NCBI RefSeq assembly: GCF_019449565.1
Contig: NZ_JAGRPM010000081.1
Coordinates: 1-64,000 of the forward strand
From: Rhodoblastus sp.
Lineage (GTDB): Bacteria > Pseudomonadota > Alphaproteobacteria > Rhizobiales > Beijerinckiaceae
Length of the DNA: 64,000 nt
Direction of reading: 5' to 3'
The translations under genes and the position numbers were made by a program. Shown here one piece after another: positions 8,471 to 17,352 of the stretch (positions are counted from its first letter, which is position 1; every line of letters begins with the position of its first letter). The notes under the pieces were generated by a model. The model was not told the DNA's origin and did no database searches. It saw nothing but the letters and a program-made list of their open reading frames with translations.

Positions 8471-11400
8471 GCCGATTCAACCTGTCCGACTGGGCGCTCG
8501 ATCGCCGCTCGCTGATCTGGTATTTCATGCTCGTCTTCCTGCTGGCGGGTTTTTTCTCCTATCTCAAGCTCGGCCGCGAGGAAGATCCGAACTTCACCAT
8601 CAAGACCATGGTGATCCAGGCCAACTGGCCCGGCGCCACCGCGGACGAAGTGACGCTGCAGGTCACCGAACGGATCGAGCGCAAGCTTGAAGAGCTGGAA
8701 TCGCTCGATTTCACCCGCTCCATCACCACCGCTGGCGACACCATCGTCTTCGTCAATCTGCTGCCGACGACCAAGGCGCGCGATGTGGAGGGAATCTGGG
8801 TCCGCGTGCGCAATATGATCGCGGATATCAAGGGCCAGTTTCCCGCGGGCGTTCAGGGGCCCTTTTTCAATGATCGCTTCGGCGACGTGTTCGGCAACAT
8901 CTACGCCTTCACAGCCGATGGACTGTCGCTGCGGCAATTGCGCGACCAGGTCGAATTCGCGCGCTCGCAGATCCTCACCGTTCCGAATGTCGGCCGCGTC
9001 GATCTGATCGGGGAGCAGAACGAAGCGATCTATCTGGAGTTCTCCACGCGCAAGGTCGCCGCGCTCGGCCTTGATCTGCAAGCGATCACGAACACGCTCG
9101 CGGCGCAGAATGCGGTGACGCCGTCTGGCTTCGTGCAGGCTGGCCCGGAACGGATCGCCGTGCGGGTGAGCGGGCAATTCACATCCGAAGAAAGCCTGCG
9201 CGCCATCAACCTGCGCATCAACGACCGCTTCTTCCCGCTCACCGACGTGGCGACCGTCCGGCGCGGCTATATAGATCCGCCAACCAAATTATTCCGCTAC
9301 AAGGGCGAGCCGGCGATCGGCCTCGCCATCGGCATGAAGCAGGGCGCAAATCTGCTCGAGTTCGGCGCCGCGCTGGAAAAGAAGATCGAACATATCAAGT
9401 CGGATCTGCCGGTCGGCGTGGACATCTATCGCGTCTCCGACCAGCCCGCCGTGGTGGACGAGGCTGTGTCCGGCTTCACCCGCGGCCTGTTCGAGGCCGT
9501 GATCATCGTGCTCGGCATCAGCTTCATCAGCCTCGGGTGGCGCGCGGGCCTGGTGGTGGCCATCGCCATTCCGCTGGTGCTCGCCATCACCTTCCTGGTG
9601 ATGCGCACGACCGACATTTCGTTGCAGCGCATTTCGCTCGGCGCTCTGATCATCGCGCTCGGCCTGCTGGTCGACGACGCCATGATCGCGGTTGAAATGA
9701 TGGTCGCGCGGCTCGAAGCCGGCGACGACCTGCGCACCTCCGCGACCTATGTCTATACCAGCACCGCCTTCCCGATGCTGACTGGCACGCTGGTCACGGT
9801 GGCGGGCTTCATCCCGGTGGGCCTCAACAGCAGCGCGGCGGGCGAATTCACCTTCACTCTGTTCGTCGTCATCGCCGTATCGCTGATCGTGTCTTGGTTC
9901 GTCGCGGTGCTGTTCACGCCCTTGCTCGGCGTGACCCTGTTGCCGGCGCAGATGAAAGGCCATCACGAAACGGGTAAGGGCTTTTTTGGCCGCGGATTCG
10001 ACCATGCGCTCGAATTCTGCATGAACCATCGCTGGCTGACGATCGGAGCGACGCTCGCCGTGTTCGCCCTTTCGATCTTCGGAATGGGCTTCGTGCAGCA
10101 ACAGTTCTTCCCCAGCTCAGACCGGCCCGAGCTCATCATCGACTGGAACTTGCCGCAGAACGCCTCGATCCAGGACACCAACGACCAGATGGCCCGGTTC
10201 GAGCGTGAAATTCTGGCCGGCGACCCCGATATCGATCACTGGTCCACTTATGTCGGCGAGGGCGCCAAGCGTTTCGTGCTGTCCTTCGACGTGCAGCCGG
10301 CCAATATCGCCTTCGGCCAGATGGTCATCCTGACCAGGAGCATCGAGGCCCGCGACCGGCTGCGCGCCAAATATCAGGCCTGGCTGCGCAACGCCTTTCC
10401 CGGCACGGACGCCTTCGTCCATCTGCTGGACATCGGGCCGCCGGTCGGCCGCCCCGTACAATATCGCGTCAGCGGGCCGGACATCGAGAAGGTGCGCAAC
10501 CACGCGCAGGCGCTGGGCAACATCGTCGCGAAGAATCGCCATCTCGGCGACGTGACCTTCGACTGGATGGAGCCGGCGCGCATGGTCCGCGTCAATGTGC
10601 TGCAGGACAAGGCGCGCACGCTCGGCGTGTCGTCGCAGGACATCGCCTCGACCCTCAACAGCATTGTCAATGGCGCGACCGTGACACAGGTGCGCGACGA
10701 CATCTATCTTGTCGACGTTATCGCCCGCGCCCGCGACGACGAGCGCGCTTCCGTCGAAACGCTCCAGAACCTGCAATTGCCCGCCGCCAATGGCCAGTCC
10801 GTGCCGCTCGCCGCCGTAGCCAATTTCACCTATGGGCTGGAACAGCCGACGATTTGGCGGCGCTCGCGCCTACCCACGATCACGATCAAGGTCGCAGTCA
10901 ACGACAGTGTGCAGCCAGCGACGGTCGTCACGGAGCTGGCGCCGGAGGTGAAGGCTTTCGCCGAGACCTTGCCGCCGGAATACAAGGTCGAGGTCGGGGG
11001 CGCGGTCGAGGAAAGCGCCAAGGCCGAAGGCCCGATCAATGCGGTCATGCCTTTGATGTTGTTCATCATGGCCACGATCCTGATGATCCAGCTTCAATCG
11101 TTCAGCCGGCTGTTCCTGGTCTTCGCCGTCGCGCCGCTCGCCATTATCGGCGTGGTCGTGGCCTTGCTGTCGAGCCATTCTCCGATGGGCTTCGTCGCCA
11201 CGCTCGGCGTCCTCGCCCTGATCGGCATCCTGATCCGCAACTCGGTCATCCTGATCGTCCAGATCGAGACCTTGCTGAAGGAAGGCGTCGCGCCCTGGGA
11301 CGCCGTGCGCGAGGCGACCCAGCACCGCATGCGGCCGATCATGCTCACCGCCGCCGCCGCGACGCTGGCGCTCATCCCGATCTCGCGTGAGATCTTCTGG

Positions 11401-11529
11401 GGTCCGATGGCTTATGCGATGATGGGCGGCATTGTGGTCGGCACGGCTCTGACCCTGCTGTTCCTGCCGGCGCTCTATCTGGCCTGGTTCCGCATCAAGC
11501 GGCCCGAGCAAGCTGGACATCCGGCCTGA
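8467..11529 (+). CDS. RND-family efflux transporter permease
   Basis: At 1020 residues this is a full-length RND pump with 12 expected membrane helices and two large periplasmic loops, driven by proton import. The proton-relay motif is visible as GLLVDDAMIAVEMM in the fourth helix near residue 405. A GTG start overlaps the upstream adaptor stop (GTGA). Motifs such as NWPGATADEV and RNSVILIVQIETLL are typical of the drug/acriflavine-type branch. The substrate cannot be told from sequence. Regulation is probably through the divergent TetR protein. Confidence 0.95.
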   Translation: MSRFNLSDWALDRRSLIWYFMLVFLLAGFFSYLKLGREEDPNFTIKTMVIQANWPGATADEVTLQVTERIERKLEELESLDFTRSITTAGDTIVFVNLLPTTKARDVEGIWVRVRNMIADIKGQFPAGVQGPFFNDRFGDVFGNIYAFTADGLSLRQLRDQVEFARSQILTVPNVGRVDLIGEQNEAIYLEFSTRKVAALGLDLQAITNTLAAQNAVTPSGFVQAGPERIAVRVSGQFTSEESLRAINLRINDRFFPLTDVATVRRGYIDPPTKLFRYKGEPAIGLAIGMKQGANLLEFGAALEKKIEHIKSDLPVGVDIYRVSDQPAVVDEAVSGFTRGLFEAVIIVLGISFISLGWRAGLVVAIAIPLVLAITFLVMRTTDISLQRISLGALIIALGLLVDDAMIAVEMMVARLEAGDDLRTSATYVYTSTAFPMLTGTLVTVAGFIPVGLNSSAAGEFTFTLFVVIAVSLIVSWFVAVLFTPLLGVTLLPAQMKGHHETGKGFFGRGFDHALEFCMNHRWLTIGATLAVFALSIFGMGFVQQQFFPSSDRPELIIDWNLPQNASIQDTNDQMARFEREILAGDPDIDHWSTYVGEGAKRFVLSFDVQPANIAFGQMVILTRSIEARDRLRAKYQAWLRNAFPGTDAFVHLLDIGPPVGRPVQYRVSGPDIEKVRNHAQALGNIVAKNRHLGDVTFDWMEPARMVRVNVLQDKARTLGVSSQDIASTLNSIVNGATVTQVRDDIYLVDVIARARDDERASVETLQNLQLPAANGQSVPLAAVANFTYGLEQPTIWRRSRLPTITIKVAVNDSVQPATVVTELAPEVKAFAETLPPEYKVEVGGAVEESAKAEGPINAVMPLMLFIMATILMIQLQSFSRLFLVFAVAPLAIIGVVVALLSSHSPMGFVATLGVLALIGILIRNSVILIVQIETLLKEGVAPWDAVREATQHRMRPIMLTAAAATLALIPISREIFWGPMAYAMMGGIVVGTALTLLFLPALYLAWFRIKRPEQAGHPA

Positions 11530-11544
11530 TGAGAGCCATTTAGG

Positions 11545-11572
11545 GATTGCGCCTTCACGTCGAGGCGCAATC
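11545..11572 (+). terminator. Hairpin after the RND operon
   Basis: GATTGCGCCT and AGGCGCAATC form a perfect ten-base stem with an eight-base loop, 16 bases after the permease stop. There is no T-run, so it may be a processing or Rho-assisted structure, not a classical intrinsic terminator. Confidence 0.5.
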
Positions 11573-11598
11573 GCCGCAATTACTCCTTGGGCCTGAAG

Positions 11599-11736
11599 AT
11601 GGCGCGTGACAGAATCTGGCTCTGGCTGGCGGGCGGACTGTCGGTCGGTCTCGCGGGCGCCGCATTGGCGCTCTGGGCGATCTACGGGCCACTGGTATTC
11701 GTCACCGCCCTCAACGCCGCCTGGACCTGTTTTTAG
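11599..11736 (+). CDS. Small single-pass membrane protein preceding SCO, 45 residues
   Basis: An ATG at 11599 opens a 45-codon frame beginning MARDRIWLWLAGG and ending ALNAAWTCF. It encodes one or two hydrophobic segments with glycines and ends seven bases before the SCO gene, so the two are likely co-transcribed. A short TM peptide next to a copper chaperone suggests a role near the respiratory chain, but I do not recognise a named family. The frame is too short for most gene callers. Support comes from hydrophobicity, tight spacing and matching codon bias. Confidence 0.55.
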   Translation: MARDRIWLWLAGGLSVGLAGAALALWAIYGPLVFVTALNAAWTCF

Positions 11737-11743
11737 GAAAGTC

Positions 11744-12394
11744 ATGGCCGCGACCAAGGAAAACCCCTCCGGCAAGTCCCCTTCCGCCAAATCTTCCTCT
11801 CCCCGGCCGCGCGGGCTGCTGTGGCTTGTCGCCGGTTTCGCCGCCGCCCTGGCGCTTTCAGCGGCCGGCCTTTCGCTGCTGACGCCTGAAAAGCCCGGAG
11901 CGCCGGCGCCCGCCGCCATTGGCGGCCCATTCGTTCTGGAGACCGGCGACGGGCGGAAACTGTCCGATGCTGAACTGCGAGGCGCGCCTTTCCTGGTCTT
12001 CTTCGGCTATACGCATTGCCCCGACATCTGCCCGACGACCCTGTTCCAGATTTCCGAGATTTTGCGCGCATTGGGTCCTGAGGCGAAGATCAAGGCCCTG
12101 TTCGTCACTGTCGATCCGGAGCGCGACACGCCGCAAGTGATGCAGGATTATGTCGGCAGCTTCGACCCGCGCATCATCGGCCTGTCCGGCGACCGCGCGG
12201 CGATCAACAAGGTCATGGCCGAATATCGCGTCTATGCCCGCAAGGCCCCCGGCAAGTCGGACGAGTATTCGATGGATCACAGTGCGCTGGTCTATCTGAT
12301 GGACCGCGACGGACGGTTCGTGCGCGGATTCAACATCGAGCGGCCGCCCGAGCAGGCTGCGGCGGAATTGCGCTCCGCGCTTGCGGCTCAGTAA
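11744..12394 (+). CDS. SCO1/SenC-family copper chaperone
   Basis: The 216-residue protein has a cytoplasmic basic tail, one membrane anchor (residues 24-46) and a periplasmic thioredoxin-like domain. The copper ligands are present: Cys92 and Cys96 in HCPDICP and His179 in YSMDHSALVY. SCO proteins deliver copper to the CuA centre of cytochrome oxidase or act as thiol reductases for it. The start at 11744 is chosen because it follows the small membrane protein directly and gives the expected N-terminal anchor. It is convergent with, and overlaps by seven bases, the binding-protein gene that follows. Confidence 0.93.
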   Translation: MAATKENPSGKSPSAKSSSPRPRGLLWLVAGFAAALALSAAGLSLLTPEKPGAPAPAAIGGPFVLETGDGRKLSDAELRGAPFLVFFGYTHCPDICPTTLFQISEILRALGPEAKIKALFVTVDPERDTPQVMQDYVGSFDPRIIGLSGDRAAINKVMAEYRVYARKAPGKSDEYSMDHSALVYLMDRDGRFVRGFNIERPPEQAAAELRSALAAQ

Positions 12395-13326
12395 AAGCCG
12401 ATCGGAAAATATTTCAAATAAAGTTCGGTCAGCGCGCCGCGCTCGTCGAGACTTTGCAGCGCCCAGTTGAGCGTGCGCCGCAGGACCGCGTCGTCGGGCC
12501 GCACGGCGATGCCGATGCCCTCGCCGAAAAAAGCGGGTTCGAGGTAAGGCCCGCCCTGGAACCGGCAGCAGTCGCCCAAGTGCGGGTCGTTCATCCACAG
12601 TGCCAGGCTGACCGCGTCGCCAAAGGCGAGGTCGATGCTCCTGTCGCGCAAGGCCGCCATCATCGCGGCGCGATCGGGGAAGCTGCGGATCGTGGCGCGA
12701 GCGAAAAAGACCTTGAGAAAAGCCTCATGTGCGCCGCCTGACTCGACGCCGATGGTCGCCTGCCGCAAGCCTTCCGGCCGCGCGTCAAACGCCTTTGCGC
12801 GAGCGAGCGACACAAAACGGGCGGGCGTGAGATAATAAGGCGCGGTGAAGCGGACCCGCGCCCGGTTCGCCGGCGTCTCGCGCAACGAGGCGATAATGGC
12901 GTCGCCCTCTTTCGCTTCGAGCGCGTCAAGCAAATTGTCCCAGCGGCGCGGCTGAATCGTGCAACTCGCCTTCAGTTCCGTGCAGATCGCGCGCGCGAGG
13001 TCGATGTTGAAGCCGGCGAGCGCCCCGTCGGCGTTCAGGAATTCGAAGGGCGGATAATCATCGGATGTCAGGAAGCGGATCTGCTTCGGCGCGTCGGGAC
13101 CGGGCGCAGCGGGTCGGTTATGGGGATCGAACAGGCTCGGCAGAAACACGTCCGGCCCTTGCCCCGCGGCGTGGGCCGGGAGGCCGGCAAGCTGCAAAGC
13201 CGACAGGAACCAAAGACATAGCCAAAATAGCTTGGCCTTGGCCTTAAAGTGTCGGATAAAGAACCCTGCCTGTCGAAAAAAGAAATTGCGCCCGCGCGTG
13301 GTCAAGTCCTGTTCCGATCCGCTCAT
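12388..13326 (-). CDS. Periplasmic solute-binding protein (SBP_bac_3 type)
   Basis: The product is a family-3 type extracellular binding domain (IRFLTSDDYPPFEFLNADGA, then GFNIDLARAICTELKA, and IASLRETPANRARVRFTAPYY). This fold binds amino acids or other small polar molecules. A signal sequence (KLFWLCLWFLSALQLAGLPAHAA) is present after an unusually long basic lead. The ATG at 13326 gives 312 residues. A longer form from 13434 would overlap the divergent glycosyltransferase gene and is unlikely. No transporter permease or ATPase gene is adjacent, so it may be an orphan binding protein or sensor-like subunit. Confidence 0.85.
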   Translation of the reverse strand: MSGSEQDLTTRGRNFFFRQAGFFIRHFKAKAKLFWLCLWFLSALQLAGLPAHAAGQGPDVFLPSLFDPHNRPAAPGPDAPKQIRFLTSDDYPPFEFLNADGALAGFNIDLARAICTELKASCTIQPRRWDNLLDALEAKEGDAIIASLRETPANRARVRFTAPYYLTPARFVSLARAKAFDARPEGLRQATIGVESGGAHEAFLKVFFARATIRSFPDRAAMMAALRDRSIDLAFGDAVSLALWMNDPHLGDCCRFQGGPYLEPAFFGEGIGIAVRPDDAVLRRTLNWALQSLDERGALTELYLKYFPIGFY

Positions 13327-15172
13327 GAGTTCTGGCTCTTTATACCGCAGCGGAGGGAGTTTTGAACCCGCCGAGGGCGCTGAATCGGCTCCCGAAATCG
13401 CCTTTCTCGCAGCCGCTGGCGTCGAGTCCGCCACGCTGGCTTATGCGGCGCGGCGGGCCCGCGAACTTGGCGTCGGCGCCGACGAGATCCTGATCGCCGA
13501 GGGCATCGTCGAAGAAGCCTTCTATTACGCCGCCCTCGCCCGGCGGCTGAATTGCCCCTATGTCGAACGCGCCACGTCGCTCGCGCCGGGTTTCGATTAT
13601 CGCGCCGCCTTGCGCGCCAGCGTCGCCCGCGCCGATCCCGCGCTTGAGGATTTCGATTGGCTGATGGCGCCGCGCGGCGCACAGGTCCGCGCCCTTCTCA
13701 CTTTGGGAGCAGAGGAAGGCCGAAGAATCGCGATCTGCGCGCCAAAAATCTTTTCCGCGCTCGTTCGCGCCAAGGGCCGGCGCGCGCTTTCCGACGACGC
13801 CAGCTTCGCCCTGTCGCGCGCCGATTCCCGCCTCAGCGCCAATGCGCCACAATTGCGCTGGAGCAATCTTTTCAGCGTCGTGCTCTGCCTCGGCGTGATC
13901 GCGGGCCTTTCGGCCTTGTCCCCCGCGCTGCTCGCCGCCGACTCGGCCCTGCTCTCCATTCTGTTCCTGGGCGGAATCTACATCCGCCTCTGCGCCTTCG
14001 CCGCCAGCCTGAAGACGCAGCGCGGCGCGCATCCGAGCTTGAGCGAGCGCGCCCTGCCGCTCTATTCGATCATCGTGCCAATGTATCGCGAGGCCCGCGT
14101 CGCGGCGCAATTGCTGGCCGCGATCAAGGCGCTCGACTATCCCGCCGCCAAGCTCGACGTGAAGATCGTGCTGGAGCACGATGATGACGAAACCGCTGAG
14201 GCCCTGCGCGCCGCCGCGCCGCCGGCCTATGTCGAGATTGTCGTCGCGCCGCCCGGCGCGCCGCGCACCAAGCCGCGCGCGCTCAATGTCGCCCTGCCGC
14301 TGGCGCGGGGGCGGCTGCTCGCCATTTTCGACGCCGAGGACCGGCCCGAGCCCGAACAATTGCGCCTCGTGGCCGCCGCTTTCGCCGCCGCCGGGCCGCG
14401 CCTCGCCTGCCTGCAGGCCCGGCTCGCCATAGACAACGGCCATGAGGGCTGGCTGCCCTATTTCTTCGCCATCGGCTATGCGGCTTTGTTCGACGTCCTC
14501 AATCCGGGCCTCGCCGCGCTCGGCTTGCCAATGCCGCTCGGCGGCACCTCCAATCATTTCCGCACCGACATCCTGCGCCGCGTCATCGGCTGGGACGCCT
14601 GGAACGTCACCGAAGACGCCGATCTCGGCCTGCGCTTTGCCCGCTTCGGCTATCGCGTCGGCGCGATCGAGGCCACCACTTTCGAGGACGCCCCGACGGA
14701 GCTGAACAACTGGATGGGCCAGCGATCACGCTGGATGAAGGGCTGGATGCAAACCTTGTCCGTCTTCCTGCGCTCGCCGCGCCGCCATTACCGCGAGATC
14801 GGCGCCGTCCAGACCTTCGCCGCGCTCTGCGCCATGTCGAGCCTGCTGGCCGGCCCCTTGTTCGGCCCCTTCTACGGGCTGCGCCTCGCGGGTGACGCGC
14901 TCTGGGGAGACCTGCTGGCGCCGCAGACCTTCGAACAGTTCACCCTGGCGAGCATCAGCCTCGGCATCGCCTTGTTCGGGACGCTGGCCTTCGTCCTGCC
15001 GCCTCTGCTCGGCATGAAGCGGCGCGGGATGAGGGCCAATCCGAGGCTCCTGCTCGCGCCCGTCTATTTGGCGTTGCTGAGCGTCGCCTCATGGCTCGCG
15101 CTATGGGAATGGACGCGCAAGCCCTTCGTCTGGAACAAGACCGCCCACCTGCCCCGCCCGCCAGTCCCTTAA
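13325..15172 (+). CDS. Glycosyltransferase family 2 with an N-terminal MshEN (GspE N-terminal) domain
   Basis: Residues about 20-110 resemble the GspE/MshE N-terminal domain (FLAAAGVESATLAYAARRARELG, GADEILIAEGIVEEAFYYAAL). Two membrane helices follow (about 185-235), then a BcsA-like GT2 domain with YSIIVPMYREARV, IFDAEDRPEP (DxD-type), TEDADLGLRFARFG and the QRSRWMKGW product-site motif, and several C-terminal membrane helices. It is likely an integral inner-membrane processive or polysaccharide glycosyltransferase. MshEN domains in other proteins bind cyclic di-GMP, so ligand control of glycan synthesis is possible. The key c-di-GMP residues were not verified. Confidence 0.88.
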   Translation: MSSGSLYRSGGSFEPAEGAESAPEIAFLAAAGVESATLAYAARRARELGVGADEILIAEGIVEEAFYYAALARRLNCPYVERATSLAPGFDYRAALRASVARADPALEDFDWLMAPRGAQVRALLTLGAEEGRRIAICAPKIFSALVRAKGRRALSDDASFALSRADSRLSANAPQLRWSNLFSVVLCLGVIAGLSALSPALLAADSALLSILFLGGIYIRLCAFAASLKTQRGAHPSLSERALPLYSIIVPMYREARVAAQLLAAIKALDYPAAKLDVKIVLEHDDDETAEALRAAAPPAYVEIVVAPPGAPRTKPRALNVALPLARGRLLAIFDAEDRPEPEQLRLVAAAFAAAGPRLACLQARLAIDNGHEGWLPYFFAIGYAALFDVLNPGLAALGLPMPLGGTSNHFRTDILRRVIGWDAWNVTEDADLGLRFARFGYRVGAIEATTFEDAPTELNNWMGQRSRWMKGWMQTLSVFLRSPRRHYREIGAVQTFAALCAMSSLLAGPLFGPFYGLRLAGDALWGDLLAPQTFEQFTLASISLGIALFGTLAFVLPPLLGMKRRGMRANPRLLLAPVYLALLSVASWLALWEWTRKPFVWNKTAHLPRPPVP

Positions 15173-15186
15173 ACTACAGACGCCCC

Positions 15187-16887
15187 TCAGGCGGGGGCGG
15201 AGGCCAAAAACTTGCCGGCCAGCGCGTCGGCGATCAAGGCGCGCGTGTTGTCCACGCCATAAAGCGCCACGAAAGAGCCGAAGCGCGGGCCGCGCGCCTC
15301 GCCGAGCAGGACCTGATAGAGCATGGCGAACCAGTCATTCGACACGCCCGGTTTTTCCGGCGTCGCGCCCTTGGCGGCAAAATTCTGGTAGCGCGGGATC
15401 GGACGCGCCACGTCATAAAGCAGGGTCTGGACGTCCTCCGCGCTCGGCGCCGGCGGCAGGCCGGCGAGCGCCGTGGCAAGCTGCTCCAACGCCTCGCGCT
15501 CCACGTCGTCGGCGGCGCGATAGACCTTTTTGGGCCGCACGAAATCGCGGAAATAGACCACGGCGTAATGGATCATGCGGTCGAGGCGCGGGAATTTCTC
15601 CGGCGTCGCCTCGGGCGCATAGCGGCGCAGGAAGCCCCACAGCACGGCGGGATCCTCGCTATTGGCCACCGCCGCCAGATTGAGCAGCATGCCGAACGAG
15701 ATCGCTGCGCCCTTGGCGTCCGCGCCATGGTGGATGAATTCGGGCGGCGGCGGATCGCCGGCATGGATATGCCAGGCCGGATTGCCCAGCCGCAATTTCC
15801 AATCCTGACGCGGATAAGCGTCGAGGAAGGCGAGATATTCGTCCACCGCCTTTGGAATGACGTCAAAATAGAGCCTCTTCGCCTCGCGCGGCTTCCAATA
15901 CATGAAAAAGGACAGCGATTCCGGGCTGGCGTAGCGCAACCATTCGTCGATCGTCAGGCCATTGCCCTTGGACTTGGAAATCTTCTGGCCGTTCTCGTCG
16001 AGAAACAGCTCGTAATTAAAGCCTTCCGGCGCCGCGCCATCCAGTGCGCGGGCGATCTCGCTCGACAGCTTGACGGAATCGATCAAATCCTTGCCGGCCA
16101 TTTCATAATCGACGCCGAGCGCACACCAGCGCATCGCCCAATCCGGCTTCCATTGCAGCTTGCAATGGCCGCCCGTCACGGGCGTCTCGAAACGCTCGCC
16201 TGTCTCAGGGTCGCGCCAGGCGACAAGGCCGCGCGCGACGTCGATCTCATCGAGCGGAACCTGCATGACATGGCCGCTGCGCGGATGGATCGGCAGGAAG
16301 GGCGCATAAGAGGCGGCGCGCTCGGCGCGCAGCGACGGCAGCATGATTTCCTGGATCGCGTCATAGCGCGCGAGCATTTTCAGCAGCGTCGCGTCGAAGC
16401 GACCCGATTGGTAATAATGCGTCGCGGAGGCGAATTCATATTCAAAGCCGAAAGCGTCGAGGAAGGCGCGCAGCCGCGCATTGTTATGCTCGCCGAAGCT
16501 GGGATATTCGCCGAATGGGTCCGGCACCTGGGTCAGGGGCTTGCCGAGATGGGCGCCGACCAGCTCCTTGTTGGGAATGTTCTCCGGCACTTTGCGCAAG
16601 CCGTCGAGATCGTCGGAAAAAGCCAGCAGCCGCGTGGCGACCCGCCCTTCCGTCAGCGTCTCGAAGGCGTGGCGCACCATGGTCGTGCGCGCGACCTCGC
16701 CGAAGGTTCCGATATGGGGAAGGCCCGACGGACCGTATCCGGTCTCGAACAGCACCTGTTTCTGCCCGGTGCGCTCCACCCTGGCCACGAGCTTTTTCGC
16801 CTCCTCGAACGGCCAGGCGTTCGATTGGCTGGCGAAAGCGGCGAGTTGGGACGCGATCTCGTTCATTCCTGGATTCCCCGCCTTCAT
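15187..16887 (-). CDS. lysK: Lysyl-tRNA synthetase, class I
   Basis: This 566-residue enzyme charges tRNA-Lys and belongs to the class I (archaeal-type) LysRS found in alphaproteobacteria in place of the class II enzyme. The ATP-binding signature appears as GPSGLPHIGT (residues 52-61) and KISKSKGNG near residue 305. Also typical are VARVERTGQKQVLFETGYG at the start and QVPDPFGEYPSFGEHNN. The start could be the ATG at 16887 or the one at 16866 (MNEIASQLAAFA), which matches relatives better. It is encoded convergently with the glycosyltransferase gene. Confidence 0.96.
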   Translation of the reverse strand: MKAGNPGMNEIASQLAAFASQSNAWPFEEAKKLVARVERTGQKQVLFETGYGPSGLPHIGTFGEVARTTMVRHAFETLTEGRVATRLLAFSDDLDGLRKVPENIPNKELVGAHLGKPLTQVPDPFGEYPSFGEHNNARLRAFLDAFGFEYEFASATHYYQSGRFDATLLKMLARYDAIQEIMLPSLRAERAASYAPFLPIHPRSGHVMQVPLDEIDVARGLVAWRDPETGERFETPVTGGHCKLQWKPDWAMRWCALGVDYEMAGKDLIDSVKLSSEIARALDGAAPEGFNYELFLDENGQKISKSKGNGLTIDEWLRYASPESLSFFMYWKPREAKRLYFDVIPKAVDEYLAFLDAYPRQDWKLRLGNPAWHIHAGDPPPPEFIHHGADAKGAAISFGMLLNLAAVANSEDPAVLWGFLRRYAPEATPEKFPRLDRMIHYAVVYFRDFVRPKKVYRAADDVEREALEQLATALAGLPPAPSAEDVQTLLYDVARPIPRYQNFAAKGATPEKPGVSNDWFAMLYQVLLGEARGPRFGSFVALYGVDNTRALIADALAGKFLASAPA

Positions 16888-17007
16888 TCCTCGACGGGCG
16901 CTCCGCCGTTACTGTTCTTTCGGAAAGGTCCGCTTTTAACTGCTGTGCGCCGCTGGCGGAAGGGCAAAAAAAATGCTGTAAATCGGCCGGTCCCGAGGGA
17001 GACGCAT

Positions 17008-17352
17008 TTGGCCCTGATTTATAAAATCCTGAACGCGGAGATCTGGCGCGCGGCGCTCGCGCGCGGCGCTTTCGACGGCGCCGGCATCGATCTCGCCGAC
17101 GGCTATATCCATTTCTCGACCGCAGCCCAGGTCGAGGAGACAGCGGCCAAGCATTTCGCGGGTCAGGACGATCTCCTGCTCGTCGCGGTCGAGGCGGAAA
17201 AGCTTGGCGACAAGCTGGTCTATGAGGTTTCGCGCGGCGGCGCGCTCTTCCCTCATCTTTACGCGCCCTTGCCCACCGCTCTGGCGAAATTCGCGCTTCC
17301 CCTCAACCGCCGCGCCGATGGCGCTCTCGATTTTGCCGGACTGGTGGAATAA
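17008..17352 (+). CDS. DUF952-family protein
   Basis: The 114-residue protein starts at a TTG, chosen because it follows a GGGAG site and gives the conserved opening (A)LIYKILNAEIWRAA. The family hallmark ADGYIHFSTAAQVEETAAKHF and LVYEVSRGGALFPHLYAPL are present. DUF952 proteins are small soluble proteins of unknown function. The stop and the pyrD start overlap by one base (TAATG), a gene pair that is widespread in related bacteria, which suggests co-translation with pyrimidine synthesis. Confidence 0.9.
   Translation: MALIYKILNAEIWRAALARGAFDGAGIDLADGYIHFSTAAQVEETAAKHFAGQDDLLLVAVEAEKLGDKLVYEVSRGGALFPHLYAPLPTALAKFALPLNRRADGALDFAGLVE

Noticed and set aside
10870..11919. 349-codon minus-strand frame
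   Set aside because: It crosses the end of the RND permease and the SCO gene antisense, with biased charged composition and no recognisable domain.
13340..14557. 405-codon minus-strand frame
   Set aside because: It is antisense to the glycosyltransferase, with low-complexity Gly/Arg-rich composition typical of GC-rich shadow frames.
15091..17352. Long plus-strand open frame of about 750 codons
   Set aside because: It is the antisense shadow of lysK through most of its length. Only its last 115 codons, from the TTG at 17008, form a real gene (DUF952).
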